From: Tetragonia tetragonoides
Lineage: Eukaryota; Streptophyta; Magnoliopsida; Caryophyllales; Aizoaceae
Length of the DNA: 64,000 nt
Direction: 5' to 3'
Assembly (NCBI GenBank): GCA_038025085.1
Contig: CM076146.1
Span: 20,283,001 to 20,347,000, forward strand
Shown: positions 11,380-22,500 of the stretch, in pieces
Layout of the letters: every line of letters starts with the position of its first letter
Position numbering within the stretch: position 1 is the stretch's first letter
Notes under the pieces: model-generated
Seen by the model: the letters and a program-made list of their open reading frames with translations, nothing else
The model's database searches: none
What the model was told of the DNA's origin: nothing
Translations under genes and position numbers: made by a program

Positions 11380-12408
11380 ATCTCATGGCGGCGTATACCG
11401 AGTATGCCGAGGCTCGATTGTGCCCTAATTTCATCACGGATCCGGTAAGTAGTTTATTTTGTTTCTTTACTTCTTTTGGAAATTTAGAAATGTGTCTAAT
11501 ACTTTCAAGTTTTGCAGAGTGCTGCGAGTTCTTCGTTGTCCCATTCGACTGCTTCTTCTCCGGGCCCCACTCCTCCTACCATGTCGATGGGCTATATAGG
11601 AGCAAACGGGTCTTTTCTGGTTCTTTCCATTCTAGAGTGTCGCGGTCCTGATGAGGAGGTCGAGGGATTGCCTCTACCAACTGGTTGTAGGGGGGTAAGT
11701 TAAAATCCATTGTGATTTGCAACATTTCCCTTATGTTTATACTGACTCTTCTTTTGTCTTTACAGTTGAATGTTGTTGAGACGCGAAAGATATATAGGGG
11801 CATGCATGCCCTAAGTAGTGGATGTCCGAGTTCGCGACTCGGAGTATGTGCACGAGTTGTAGATCCGACTTTTGGAAAGTATGTTCATTTCAATTAATAA
11901 TGCTTGATTTGAATTTTTTTATAATTTCCTGACTTTGGTTTTACTTCTGTAGCCTGTTCCCCTGGCGAGGCGTCTTAGGCCTTCGGCTACTTGTGCTCCC
12001 TAGTCTACGTGTATGCCGCAGCGTCCTCCTCCGAGGCAGGAGAGCACGGAGGTGCGTCATGGGACACCTCGAGCCTGAGTGGATACGGGGAACCCGCCAT
12101 AGGTGCCTTAGTTTCCGCAGTGGCATGCACCGCCTCCCTATATGGGGTATCCGGGCTATCCCATGCCTATGTACCCTCCCATTCCGCAAATGGGTTCTTG
12201 AAGTCAAAAGATTATGAGGTATGACAGTTATTTGAGCATGTCAGAGCCACCTCGTCATTCACTTGATCTTGCTCATTTGGCGGGCTCATTATTTGGCTTT
12301 GACCCTAGAGCTTGGGCGATGGCTCAACCCAGCCCTTCAGATGCTCCATCCTTGGGTGGGCCCGTAGAGTCGTCTCAGGCGGGTGCCAGTACTGGCGAAG
12401 ATGGCTAG
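11380..12408 (+). pseudogene. Tat-3 antisense ORF2: plant-mobile-domain protein, C-terminal exons
   Basis: This is the 3' part of a multi-exon gene homologous to the minus-strand gene 52650-55661 of Tat-2. Exon ends can be paired by that alignment. They are 11380-11442 (MAAYTEYAEARLCPNF), 11518-11694 (SSPGPTPPTMSMGYIG, DEEVEGLPLPTGCRG), 11766-11876 (ETRKIYRGMHAL) and 11952-12408. The last is proline-rich and ends SSQAGASTGEDG then TAG. Introns start GTAAGT and end CAG. The mobile-domain core is missing, cut off by LTR Z at 11379. Stops occur in the last exon. The gene runs antisense to its host element. The cellular role of such proteins in retrotransposons is not established. Confidence 0.75.
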
Positions 12409-12414
12409 TTATAT

Positions 12415-13691
12415 TGTAGACGTTAAAAAAGCGCCTTCAGATTTCGCCGCAAAAGCCCGATGACGAAAAGAGTAATTTATAAACTTGAATGCTATCTTTG
12501 CTTTAATAGGTAAAATAAGGTCTCAGGTTTTTCCTCGATCACTCTTTCATTCTGACCCCATTCAAAAGCCCCGTTCAAGAGCTTTTCAACGACACCTCTC
12601 GTGTCTTTTTTCGACTGCTTGTCGCCAAATTGTGAACCAGGGGTAAAACCGTCTTTTACCGCAGAAGGGTAAAACGGTCATTTCACATTTTTGGAAAACC
12701 AAAATTCCTCCGAAAATTACAATTGACTGGATGTCGTCATATGACATCATCCAGCTGCGCCGCTGACACCCGTCAGCGGCGCTGGGATAACAATAGTGTC
12801 GCTAGCGGCGCTCGCTAGGTCTCCAGGCCTGACTTTTTTTAAGCCCAAATTCCAAATTTCGGCCTTCCTTCACCTGTCCAACCCTACTTCCTGCGCCTAT
12901 AAATACGACCCTCGACCCTCATTCAAAAACACACAATGTACAGTTGACAACCTCTATTGTCAGTTGACTACTCCCGAGTTTCCCCCTCTTTCTTCCAAAT
13001 TTGAGATCTTGTGTTTACTATGTTTGCTAAATAGCCTACAATTCAGTTACTAACTCATGAGGGCTCATATTAAATTAATTGCCTAATTATTTATTTTCTA
13101 GTAGTCATAATGTAGATATCATGCCCACAACGTCTTTTATCGCTTACTAAATATTGTCTTTCAAAGCAAGTCTAGTCGTTGTAATGCTCAACTTGCCAAT
13201 CGAATTGCTTGTCTAAACAAGGGTTAGAAATAAATGTTGTGATGCTTGTGATGAACCAATTAATAGTCTAAGTATAGGTTGTTAATCCGGTTTGTGTGGG
13301 AGTCATGTCTTTAAATTATTAAGCAAACGTGAGTTAGTAGAGGTCGTCATAATATGGGCGAGTTGGGTGCCTAACACCTTCCCACCTCGTACCTTCGCCC
13401 CCGAACCCTTTATTCTTGGGTACTCATATGTTCTATATGAGCGGGATTCTTTCTAAAAACATGATCAGTTCACTTATCGCGCTATTGGGTTGTCCCTTTG
13501 GATTGTCCTTTCGGTTTGTCCCAACGATAAAACCCCGATAGCAGATTTGTGACCTCTTTCATGGTTTCTATGCAATTCAAGCCTTTACAAAATCTTTTGT
13601 AACTCTATGGTCCCTTTAACTTATCTAAACTCCCAACTTACAAATCTTCTATAAGGACACAGTCCGAGGCGAGAAATCCCGGGTCCTTACA
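12415..13691 (+). repeat. Tat-1 5' LTR
   Basis: 1.28 kb, TGTAGACGTT to TCCTTACA. U3 has a near-palindrome ATGTCGTCATATGACATCAT (12731-12750) and a perfect 11-bp-stem inverted repeat at 12757-12782 (arm GCGCCGCTGAC, loop ACCC). The TATA box is in CCTATAAATACG (about 12896-12907). The U5 stretch 13356-13410 can fold on itself and is shared with family X. It pairs with 34341-35584. Confidence 0.88.
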
Positions 13692-13692
13692 G

Positions 13693-13710
13693 TGGCGATT
13701 TCACTGGGGA
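13693..13710 (+). promoter_or_regulatory. Tat-1 primer-binding site (tRNA-Arg type)
   Basis: TGGCGATTTCACTGGGGA starts one base after the LTR end. This form is typical of Tat/Ogre elements primed by tRNA-Arg and fixes the orientation of Tat-1 as plus. Confidence 0.8.
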
Positions 13711-14916
13711 TTTATTTAAGAGGGTGAGACTCGAAATTCAACTTTGCTTAAGTGTTTAATAACATGTTCCATATATTGCATCATTTGCATGTTCATTTTG
13801 ACACTTATCGACCCTCGAGGAAGTTTTTGTCGTAACTCGTAGACAACCCGTATATCAAAAGGAAAATACAGTTGTCCTATCGTGCAAACCGACGCTTTCT
13901 CACCCATGACTCATCGACTATTGTTAGTGAAAAAGAATTATAATTGATGTGTCGACCATCTGCCGAACGAAAATTGTAATTTGTCTTGGTGACCTCACAT
14001 GAGCCAAAAGCCTTTAGCCCACATTTGTGCATTCGCTTGCTTGTTGTGCATGTGTCGTTGTAATGCCCGTCTGATCACATGTTTGCCTGTAAACTACGTT
14101 GTTGTAATGTTTGCCTGAATGCATGAATGTCGTGACTATGTGCCAACATGTACTTACGTGTTAGCTAGTTCCTAATGCCCAAAGACGGTGCGAGAATTCC
14201 ATTCAATGAACACTCGTCATTTTCACAATGATATATTCTGTCATAGTCATGAACAATTACCTAGGATCTTTTTTAGCCAAAAAAAAGAGTCAGTCACTCC
14301 AATTTCTCCTCTCCCATTTTCTATTTGTTTATTTCTTTTTTTTTTTGATGTATTTCAGATTCGGTCAAAAAAAGAAAAGCAAAAAAAACAAAAAAAAACA
14401 AGAAGGGCGGTTAAAAAAAAAAAAACACCCAAAAAAAATCGCGGAAAAAAAAAATAAGAAATGGCCGAAATTCTATTATTTTATTCTATCCCATTTTCCA
14501 TTTTCTTTGAGGCTAGAATAAAAAAAAATAGATAGTCTGTCTTTTTCTATTTTTCTTATTTTGGTCCATTGACTTCATTTTCCTTTGATATTAGGGAAAT
14601 ATTTGGGCATTTAGGCTTAAGGATCTTTTTTCTAGGACAATGTGTTTTCTATGTGCGGGTCGTCCTTTTTCTTATGTGAGAGTCTGATGGTCTTTTCTTG
14701 TTACTAAGTGCTCCATGCTTCCTATTCAGGATAGGGGGTCCGAAGAAGAAACGAAACATTGAGAAAAGTTGGGCTCGGTCTTCGGCAAGGCTAGTTCGCC
14801 TGCAACCGTCTATACCGCCAAGTTCCCGGTTACTTCCACCACAAACAGCCTCACCATCAATAAATTCTCCACCACTAATCGCACCCCCAAAACTTCACCA
14901 TGATCAAGACCACTGA
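13711..14916 (+). other. Tat-1 5' leader
   Basis: Untranslated leader between primer site and gag. It holds A-rich tracts at 14279-14470 and a T-rich stretch before 14345. Short ORFs here are A-rich low-complexity readings (lysine-rich) and are not considered genes. Confidence 0.6.
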
Positions 14917-15775
14917 CTAAAAGCTCGATGAGATCGCAGGCGAGTTAGAAAAGATGCGAGTCAGGATTGATGATTTTGAAAGAAAAGAATCCTCTCTAAC
15001 CCATACACTGAGGAGGATGAGCAAGTCACTAAGCTCAAAAAGATTGACTTCATTGCCAACTACAATGCCAATGATGATAAGGTCAAAGTCAAGGGCAAGC
15101 TTCCAGCCAAGTTCTCCATGCCCGAAGTGATGACATTTACTAGAACTGATGATCCACAAATCACCTCAAGGCCATCACTACCGCCATGGTTTTGAGAGGA
15201 ATTGACGAAAGTATCTACATACACTTGTTCCGACAGACTCTTGATGCCTCGACTCGTCGTTGGTTCTACACCTTGAATTTTGAAAAGTACCATACTTGGT
15301 CAGAGTTCAATACAATCTTCCTTGCATGCTACAAGGAAAATGTTGTCCTCTCCTTGGCCCTTCGAGAATTAGAGATCACCAAGCAAGGAAAATATGAGGG
15401 GTTCCTTGCCTTTCCTCAACGTTGGAGGCTAAAGGTGGCCAAACTTGTTTAGAAATCTGCGCAAAGTGATGAAATCCGCCAATTCATCAAGAATCTGCAA
15501 CCTGCTAACTAGAAACGCCTCCTGTACCAAACAATTGACTCCTAAAACCGGCTCTATGATGTGGGTATCTTAATTGACGATAATCTCTACTGTCAATATC
15601 ACTGGGTGTTTGGTCACCGCACGGATGACTGCATCCGCCCGCAAGATGGTATACAAGAAATCATGGACAAGAAAGAAGAAGAGAATGCCTATGGAGCCTG
15701 GCACTAGTTGGCTACAAGCAAGAGTTAGAGGAATCGAGTCTGAGTCCCCAAGTTTTATCGAGTTAGGATCATAGC
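14917..15775 (+). pseudogene. gag: Tat-1 gag remnant
   Basis: A degraded capsid gene. A retrotransposon-gag core is readable at 15186-15450: MVLRGIDESIYIHLFRQ, the WFYTLNFEKYHTW stretch and YEGFLAFPQRW. Upstream, in another frame, are KIDFIANYNANDDKV and LPAKFSMPEVMTFTR. Downstream are FIKNLQPAN and a possible Cys/His remnant (CQYHWVFGHRTDDC). Several stops and frame changes occur. No protease motif follows, so gag leads into an intron-like AT-rich spacer and then integrase. Confidence 0.7.
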
Positions 15776-16070
15776 TAAATCTCTAGGTTGAGTCTTGGAC
15801 GGGGTGTTTCCCTTTTACTTTTTTTTCTATGTGTAGTTTCTTTTTGACAGGAATTAGAGACCCTCTTATCTAAAGTCATGTGTGCTTATTTTTTGCAAAT
15901 CTATAAAAATTCCTCTTGCTCATTTCTTCCTTTGTTTAGCTATTGATAAATCCAATGAACTCAAAGTTGCACAAATCATAAACTAATCAATTTAAGCAAT
16001 GTAAGTAAACTTCGCAAAGCAAGAATGCAAATTATCTCTTATACAGGAATTTGAGCTCCTGAACTCCCTC
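15776..16070 (+). other. non-coding spacer where protease and reverse transcriptase should be
   Basis: AT-rich sequence without a long frame. It has pyrimidine-rich stretches before AG at 15849-15852 (TTTTTGACAG) and 16041-16048 (TTATACAGG), which look like intron ends. Ogre elements are known to carry an intron in this part of the polyprotein region. Here it joins gag directly to the end of RNase H, so about 3 kb of pol has been lost. Confidence 0.45.
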
Positions 16071-16074
16071 AACA

Positions 16075-17400
16075 ATGTCACTCCGCATACAAAGAAGAAG
16101 TGAGCCAGCCTTCTGCAACAACCTCGACACGAGTCTAATCCTGGCTCCGATCGAAGAAGACCCTTGGTACCAAGACGTCTTCAACTACAGGCACATACCC
16201 TCCAAACGCGCCAATAAGAGCTCAACGGGCCATCCGTCTCTTAGCGGCGCAATACACAAAATACAAGGGGGTTCTATACAAGAAGTCCCACAATTGAGTC
16301 ATCCTCGGATGTGTGAATGCCGAAGAAGCCGCAGAAATCATGGATGAGGTACACAATGGGGTGTGCGTACCACACAGGAATGGTCAAATTCTCTCTAGAA
16401 AGGTCCTGCAACTGGGATACTATTGGACCACTATGGAAAGAGAATGTTACGACTATGTCACGAAATGCAATAAGTGTTAGATATATGCCAACCTACAGCA
16501 TATGCCACCCTCAATGGCCCATAACTTCACATCCCCTTGGCCATTTTCCCCATGGGGAATAGATATCATTGGTAAAATCACCCCGAAGGGCTCTGGAGGA
16601 CATGAATACATCCTAGTAGCCATAGACTATTTTACCAAATGGGTCGAAGCACAGTCCTATGCCATCCTCACATCCAAGCAAGTGTCCAAATTCATAAGGA
16701 ACAACATCATCTGCCGATACGGCGTTCCGCATGAAATTATTAGTGACCATGAATCCCATTTCAAAGCCGAAACAGCCACCTTACTAAAAAGGTACAAAAT
16801 CCAGCACCACAAATCGTCCCCTTACCGACCCCAGACCAACGCGCAGTGGAAGCCGCCAACAAAAACCTCAAAACCATCATCGAAAAGATGATAGAAAACT
16901 ACAAAGATTGGACCATAAAACTCCCATTTTTCCTTTGGGGATATCGAACGTCTACAAGATCATCCACAAGAGCAACACCTTATTCCCTAGTCTACGAGAT
17001 GGAAGCTGTGCTACCCATAGAATTCCAGCTACCCTCCATGCGCTAAGCCTTAGAGGCTGAAATTCCAGAAACCCAATTCATGCAAGCCCGTAATGAGGAA
17101 CTCATGTTCACAGATGAAAGATGCCAACGGGCTGTAGACCATTCACACATGTACCAACAACCTATGGCAAGAGCGTTCAACAAAAGTCTGACCTCGAAAC
17201 GTGAAAGAAGGAGACTTAGTTTGAAGGGAGTTACGTGCACCAGTTATTGAACCCAGAGGCAAATTTCGACCAAATTGGTCTGGTCCGTTCATCATCAAAG
17301 ACATCATATCAGGAGGCGCAGTCCGACTTATGGAAATTGATGTCATTGAGTTCAGTTAGCTCACCAATATGGACCAACTAAAAAACTGTTATGTCTAAAA
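16075..17400 (+). pseudogene. int: Tat-1 RNase H tail and integrase
   Basis: The region starts in the end of RNase H and connection (RIQRRSEPAFCNN). It continues into the integrase zinc-binding domain, spread over two frames: CVPHRNGQILSRK, LGYYWTTMERECYDYV and TKCNKC. The catalytic core runs from PWGIDIIGKITPKG. Acidic residues are visible in LVAIDYFTKW (first D) and EIISDHESHF (second D). The glutamate is in AVEAANKN, reached after a one-base deletion near 16845. C-terminal motifs GYRTSTRSSTRATPYSLVY and EAVLPIEF follow. Frameshifts make it non-functional. Length and order fit a Tat integrase. Confidence 0.85.
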
Positions 17401-17700
17401 AATAAAAAAATCAGATATTTTTTAAAGTGACGTACACAAATTGAACAAACTACGTTGGCCTGATTCCACACTGGATATGTAGGTGACCCTTTTAAGGGGC
17501 TCGGCCAAAATCAAACAAAAATTCCATTCAACTCTTTCAAAAGGATAATTTTTAGTCAAACTGAACGAATAATCTTACATTACATACATTGAAAAATTCC
17601 TAAAGGTTACAAAATAAAAGTGCAACTACGAGGGTTTAAGCTAAACAAATTCTTACTACTTATTAAAAAAAACTAGACTTGCTTTCTCATGAAAACTACG
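17401..17700 (+). other. spacer between integrase and antisense ORF1
   Basis: Non-coding, AT-rich. It carries the Tat phrase TAGGTGACCCTTTTAAGGGG (17480-17500). It marks the convergent end of integrase (plus) and aORF1 (minus). Confidence 0.5.
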
Positions 17701-19032
17701 TTAATCCTTCTTCCTTTTAGAAAGCTTCGTTGAAGATTTCTTCTTTGAAGGACCTTGGCTTGAGGACGACTTATGATTGCTTCCTTGAGCTGGGGGCTTA
17801 TCTCTTTTTATTACATGATAGTCTTCCTTCCTTTTCTTGCTTCCTGTTCCTGAGTCATACCTAGGTACTAGTTGGTCCCACTCCTCATGACGAAGGGATC
17901 GTCTCGCTTCTCCATCACTGCAGGAAAGCCAGTTCAAATACGTCTCAGAAACTTGGGTTGGGGCAATCACCCAAGGTATTGTCCAGCAATCCCTGCGACG
18001 CCAATATTTTCCCCAATCATTAGCAAATTAAGTGGTCAGACCCAAAGTAGGTTGTCTCGTAGTCTCCTGACGAGGGATAACCTGCTTTAACCCATACTGC
18101 CTCATGACCCTAGAGGGAAAGAAGCAAGTACTCCTGTACAGGCCCAGTATAGTAGTGTCAGGAATGAATTTGGAACAAGCCACCAAGGAGGTTAAACCCC
18201 ACCAAGTCACATGCCATCGAATAGCAGGTCCGGCATGGAAAAAAGCATCCCATTCAGCAAGGGTCTTTTCATCATATAGCCTTTTTCTAACCAAGAAACT
18301 AGCAGCAGTATAAGTCTTCTTTTTCCAGGCTTGAGAGGTACGAGCTATCATCTTCTCTGGCAATTCTATTATCCTTAGATGCTCGCATAACAAAATTTGA
18401 AGAAGCAGGGGGCTGCCAGAAAAGGCTTCTTGAGGCGAAATTTTCAATCTGTCAAGCCCTAAAATAGTTTCTCCTATCACCAGATGCAAAGGAGAATGCC
18501 CTTCAGCCATTTAATTCACCACTCGCAACAACGAGGCTCTACCCAGTTTAAAGGACTCTTCACTAGCAAAGAATAAGAGATTCAACAAGCAAAGTACAAA
18601 AGCCTGTCGACGGCAACACCTATATATTGCATACTGTTAAGAAGAAGGATCAAACTTTTCACAAATCTGAACTAAGTCCACATCGATACCGGGAATCATG
18701 CTTTTGGCTCCTGCAGAGGACAAGCCTAGAGATTTCCTGTACTGATTACTAAAACCATCCCTCAAATAAGGCACAGATGGGGGAAGAACATCATGCAGAT
18801 TAGTAATTGCAGCAAATTCTTCAACTAGAGGGCATAATTCAGAGTTACCAAAACGGAAGACGTGCAAGTCTGGGTCCCAGTAGTTCAAAGCTGACGGAAG
18901 AAGGGACCACAAAATTTTGGTTCGTCTTAGAGCCAATAAGGCGGAGATATGGTACAGAGCTAGTTCTAGTTTATCTTCTATGGTTATATTTTTACACCAG
19001 GCATCGAACAGATCTTAAAAGGATTTCACCAT
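17701..19032 (-). pseudogene. Tat-1 antisense ORF1 (aORF1), DUF7745 / plant-mobile-domain-like
   Basis: Read on the minus strand from the ATG at 19032 (MVKSF then stop; homologues have MVNFDD). Conserved blocks are WDPDLHVFRFGNSELCPLVE, VPYLRDGF, the QAFVLCLLN stretch, HSPLHLVIGETILGLDRLK, WHVTWWGLTSLVACSKFIPD, RSTCFFPSRVMRQYGLKQV and TQVSETYLNWLS. The C-terminus is basic and low-complexity (SKKKSSTKLSKRKKD) and ends at 17701. Stops occur at codon 6, after DPSS, before MAEG and after GLTT. The FRFG-E-P-EEF signature resembles the retrotransposon-associated DUF7745 / aminotransferase-like mobile-domain families. Its role is unknown. It lies convergent to integrase and downstream, in the antisense sense, of aORF2. 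Confidence 0.75.
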
Positions 19033-19508
19033 GGTAAAAGCTTTGGGAAATTTGAGAGAGGTAAAGTTTGAAAAAGAGATACGACATTAGACATCTCGTA
19101 AATCCTATTTATAGGTAAAAAATCGGGTCAGAAGGAGTCAGAAATCCACGAAAAAGACCCATAGCCAGAAACGCTAGCGGATGTGACCAGCGCAACTAGC
19201 AGCCGTCATCATTGGCACAGCGCCGCTAGCGGCCCTGACCTCAGCCCATTCGAAATTTCTCTTTTTTTCTTGCCCGCCGGTTTAGTCCGTTCCACTCTGT
19301 TGAAGCCCAAATTTTCAAATGCACAACGGAGTTACAAGGCCCGAGTCTCTATTAGTCTTATTCTTTTCTTTTCTTTTCTTTTATTTTTTATTTTTTTAGG
19401 GGGTATAATATGCGTAATTTTTGCTTTTCTTGCAATTTTTACCTGTTTTTTTACTTTATTCCCTAAATTATGACCCACTCTTTACTGCATAACACATTGC
19501 ATACTTAT
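19033..19508 (-). promoter_or_regulatory. promoter region of Tat-1 aORF1
   Basis: On the minus strand a TATA box (CCTATAAATAGG) lies at 19106-19117, about 75-85 bases before the ATG. Upstream (19165-19235) are GC-rich inverted motifs such as CGCCGCTAGCGG, like those in the Tat LTR U3 regions. The stretch ends at the target duplication CTTAT (19504-19508) of the inserted array. No ORF seen. Confidence 0.55.
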
Positions 19509-22500
19509 AGTAATACCCCGAATAATTAACATATCTATTATATTCAAAAATGTGATTTTCTGATTTGGAATATGCATATTTGTAGGAAAGAATATTTATT
19601 AATATTTATTTCCTTATTAATTGGTGTTTGAAAAGGAAATGATATTTCCCTTGTGATAGTTTCCATAATTGAGTTGTCTTCTAGTTGGATTAGGATTCTA
19701 ACTAGGTTAAGGATTATTAACCTCTATAAATACCTTTAAAACTCCTAAATCTAATCATTCGTGCCCTAATCATTCGTGCCCTAATGAGTCGTTTATCCTT
19801 GCACTCATTCGTTGGAGTGAGTGTGGCGATAACGCCCTGGATTTTGTATAGAAGTCTTCCGCTGTTGTAAATATTATTGCTTTTTAAAAGTTTTTATTGG
19901 TCCCGAAATCCAGGGTGTTACAAATGGTATCATAGCGGGTTAGTTTTGGGCTTAACCCTTGCACCTTGATATGCTCGCGTTGTTGTTTATTCCTTATTGA
20001 TGTTTAAAGTTGGCTCTGATACAAATGGTATTAGAGCGGGTTAGTTTTGGGTTTGACGCATGCATCTTCATATGCTCGCGTTTCTCTTTATTGTGCTTAT
20101 ATGCCAATCTATTTTACGTGAATTTTATTTTTGGCGGGCCTATAACCCAAAGGCTAAGAATAAGACTTTTATGTCCTAGTTGTTGCGTAGTGATTTTCGA
20201 GGCCGAAAATCTTTTTAAGGAGAGAATAATGTAATACCCCGAATAATTAACATATTTATTAAATTCAAAAATGTGATTATCTGATTTGGAATATGCATAT
20301 TTGTAGGAAATAATATCTATTAATATTTATTTCCTTATTAATTGGTGTTTGAAAAGGAAAAGATATTTCCCTTGTGATAGTTTCCTTAATTGAGTTGTCT
20401 TCTAGTTGGATTAGGATTCTAACTAAGTTAAGGATTACTAACCTCTATAAATACCTTTAAGACTCCTAAATCTAATCATTCGTGCCCTAATCATTCGTGC
20501 CCTAATGAGTCGTTTATCCTTGCACTCATTCGTTGGAGTGAGTGTGGCGATAACGCCCTGGATTTTGTATAGAAGTCTTCCGCTGTTGTAAATATTATTG
20601 CTTTTTAAAAGTTTTTATTGGTCCCGAAATCCAGGGTGTTACAAATGGTATCATAGCGGGTTAGTTTTGGGCTTAACCCTTGCACCTTCATATGCTCGCG
20701 TTGTTCTTTATTCCTTATTGATGTTTAAAGTTGGCTCTGATACAAATGGTATCAGAGCGGGTTAGTTTTGGGTTTGACGCATGCATCTTCATATGCTCGC
20801 GTTTCTCTTTATTGTGCTTATATGCCAACCTATTTTACGTGAATTATATTTTTGGCGGGCCTATAACCCAAAGGCTAAGAATAAGACTTTTATGTCCTAG
20901 TTGTTGCGTAGTAATTTTCGAGGCCGAAAATCTTTTTAAGGAGAGAATAATGTAATACCCCGAATAATTAACATATTTATTATATTCAAAAATGTGATTA
21001 TCTAATTTGGAATATGCATATTTGTAGGAAATAATATTTATTAATATTTATTTCCTTATTAATTGGTGTTTGAAAAGGAAAAGATATTTCCCTTGTGATA
21101 GTTTCCTTAATTGAGTTGTCTTCTAGTTGGATTAGGATTCTAACTAGGTTAAGGATTACTAACCTCTATAAATACCTTTTAGACTCCTAAATCTAATCAT
21201 TCGTGCCCTAATCATTCGTGCCCTAATGAGTCGTTTATCCTTGCACTCATTCGTTGGAGTGAGGGTGGCGATAACGCCCTGGATTTTGTATAGAAGTCTT
21301 CCGCTGTTGTAAATATTATTGCTTTTTAAAAGTTTTTATTGGTCCCGAAATCCAGGGAGTTACAAATGGTATCATAGCGGGTTAGTTTTGGGCTTAACCC
21401 TTGCACCTTCATATGCTCGCGTTGTTCTTTATTCCTTATTGAAGTTTAAAGTTGGCTCTGATACAAATGGTATCAGAGCGGGTTAGTTTTGGGTTTGACG
21501 CATGCATCTTCATATGCTCGCGTTTCTCTTTATTGTGCTTATATGCCAACCTATTTTACGTGAATTATATTTTTGGCGGGCCTATAACCCAAAGGCTAAG
21601 AATAAGACTTTTATGTCCTAGTTGTTGCGTAGTAATTTTTGAGGCCGAAAATCTTTTTAAGGAGAGAATAATGGAATACCCCGAATAATTAACATATTTA
21701 TTATATTCAAAAATGTGATTATCTAATTTGGAATATGCATATTTGTAGGAAATAATATTTATTAATATTTATTTCCTTATTAATTGGTGTTTGAAAAGGA
21801 AAAGATATTTCCCTTGTGATAGTTTCCTTAATTGAGTTGTCTTCTAGTTGGATTAGGATTCTAACTAGGTTAAGGATTACTAACCTCTATAAATACCTTT
21901 AAGACTCCTAAATCTCATCATTCGTGCCCTCATCATTCGTGCCCTAATGAGTCGTTTATCCTTGCACTCATTCGTTGGAGTGAGGGTGGCGATAACGCCC
22001 TGGATTTTGTATAGAAGTCTTCCGCTGTTGTAAATATTATTGCTTTTTAAAAGTTTTTATTGGTCCCGAAATCCAGGGTGTTACAAATGGTATCATAGCG
22101 GGTTAGTTTTGGGCTTAACCCTTGCACCTTCATATGCTCGCGTTGTTCTTTATTCCTTATTGATTTTTAATGTTGGCTCTGATACAAATGGTATCAGAGC
22201 GGGTTAGTTTTGGGTTTCACGCATGCATCTTCATATGCTCGCGTTTCACTTTATTGTGCTTATATGCCAATCTATTTTACGTGAATTTTATTTTTGGCGG
22301 GCCTATAACCCAAAGGCTAAGAATAAGACTTTTATGTCCTAGTTGTTGCGTAGTGATTTTCGAGGCCGAAAATCTTTTTAAGGAGAGAATAATATAATAC
22401 CCAGAATAATTAACATATTTGTTATATTAAAAAATGTGATTTTCTGATTTGGAATATGCATATTTCTAGGAAATAATATTTATTAATATTTATTTCCTTA

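Noticed and set aside
11941..12224. Overlapping ORFs on both strands in the last aORF2 exon of Tat-3
   Set aside because: Shadows in GC-rich sequence; the aORF2 frame is supported by alignment with Tat-2.
20011..20022. A tRNA gene at TGGCTCTGATAC
   Set aside because: Only the last 12-14 bases of tRNA-iMet are present; no tRNA body or internal promoter boxes.
20010..20234. A 74-78-codon ORF repeated in all seven array interiors
   Set aside because: It spans the primer site, resembles no known protein, and its conservation is explained by recent duplication of the units.
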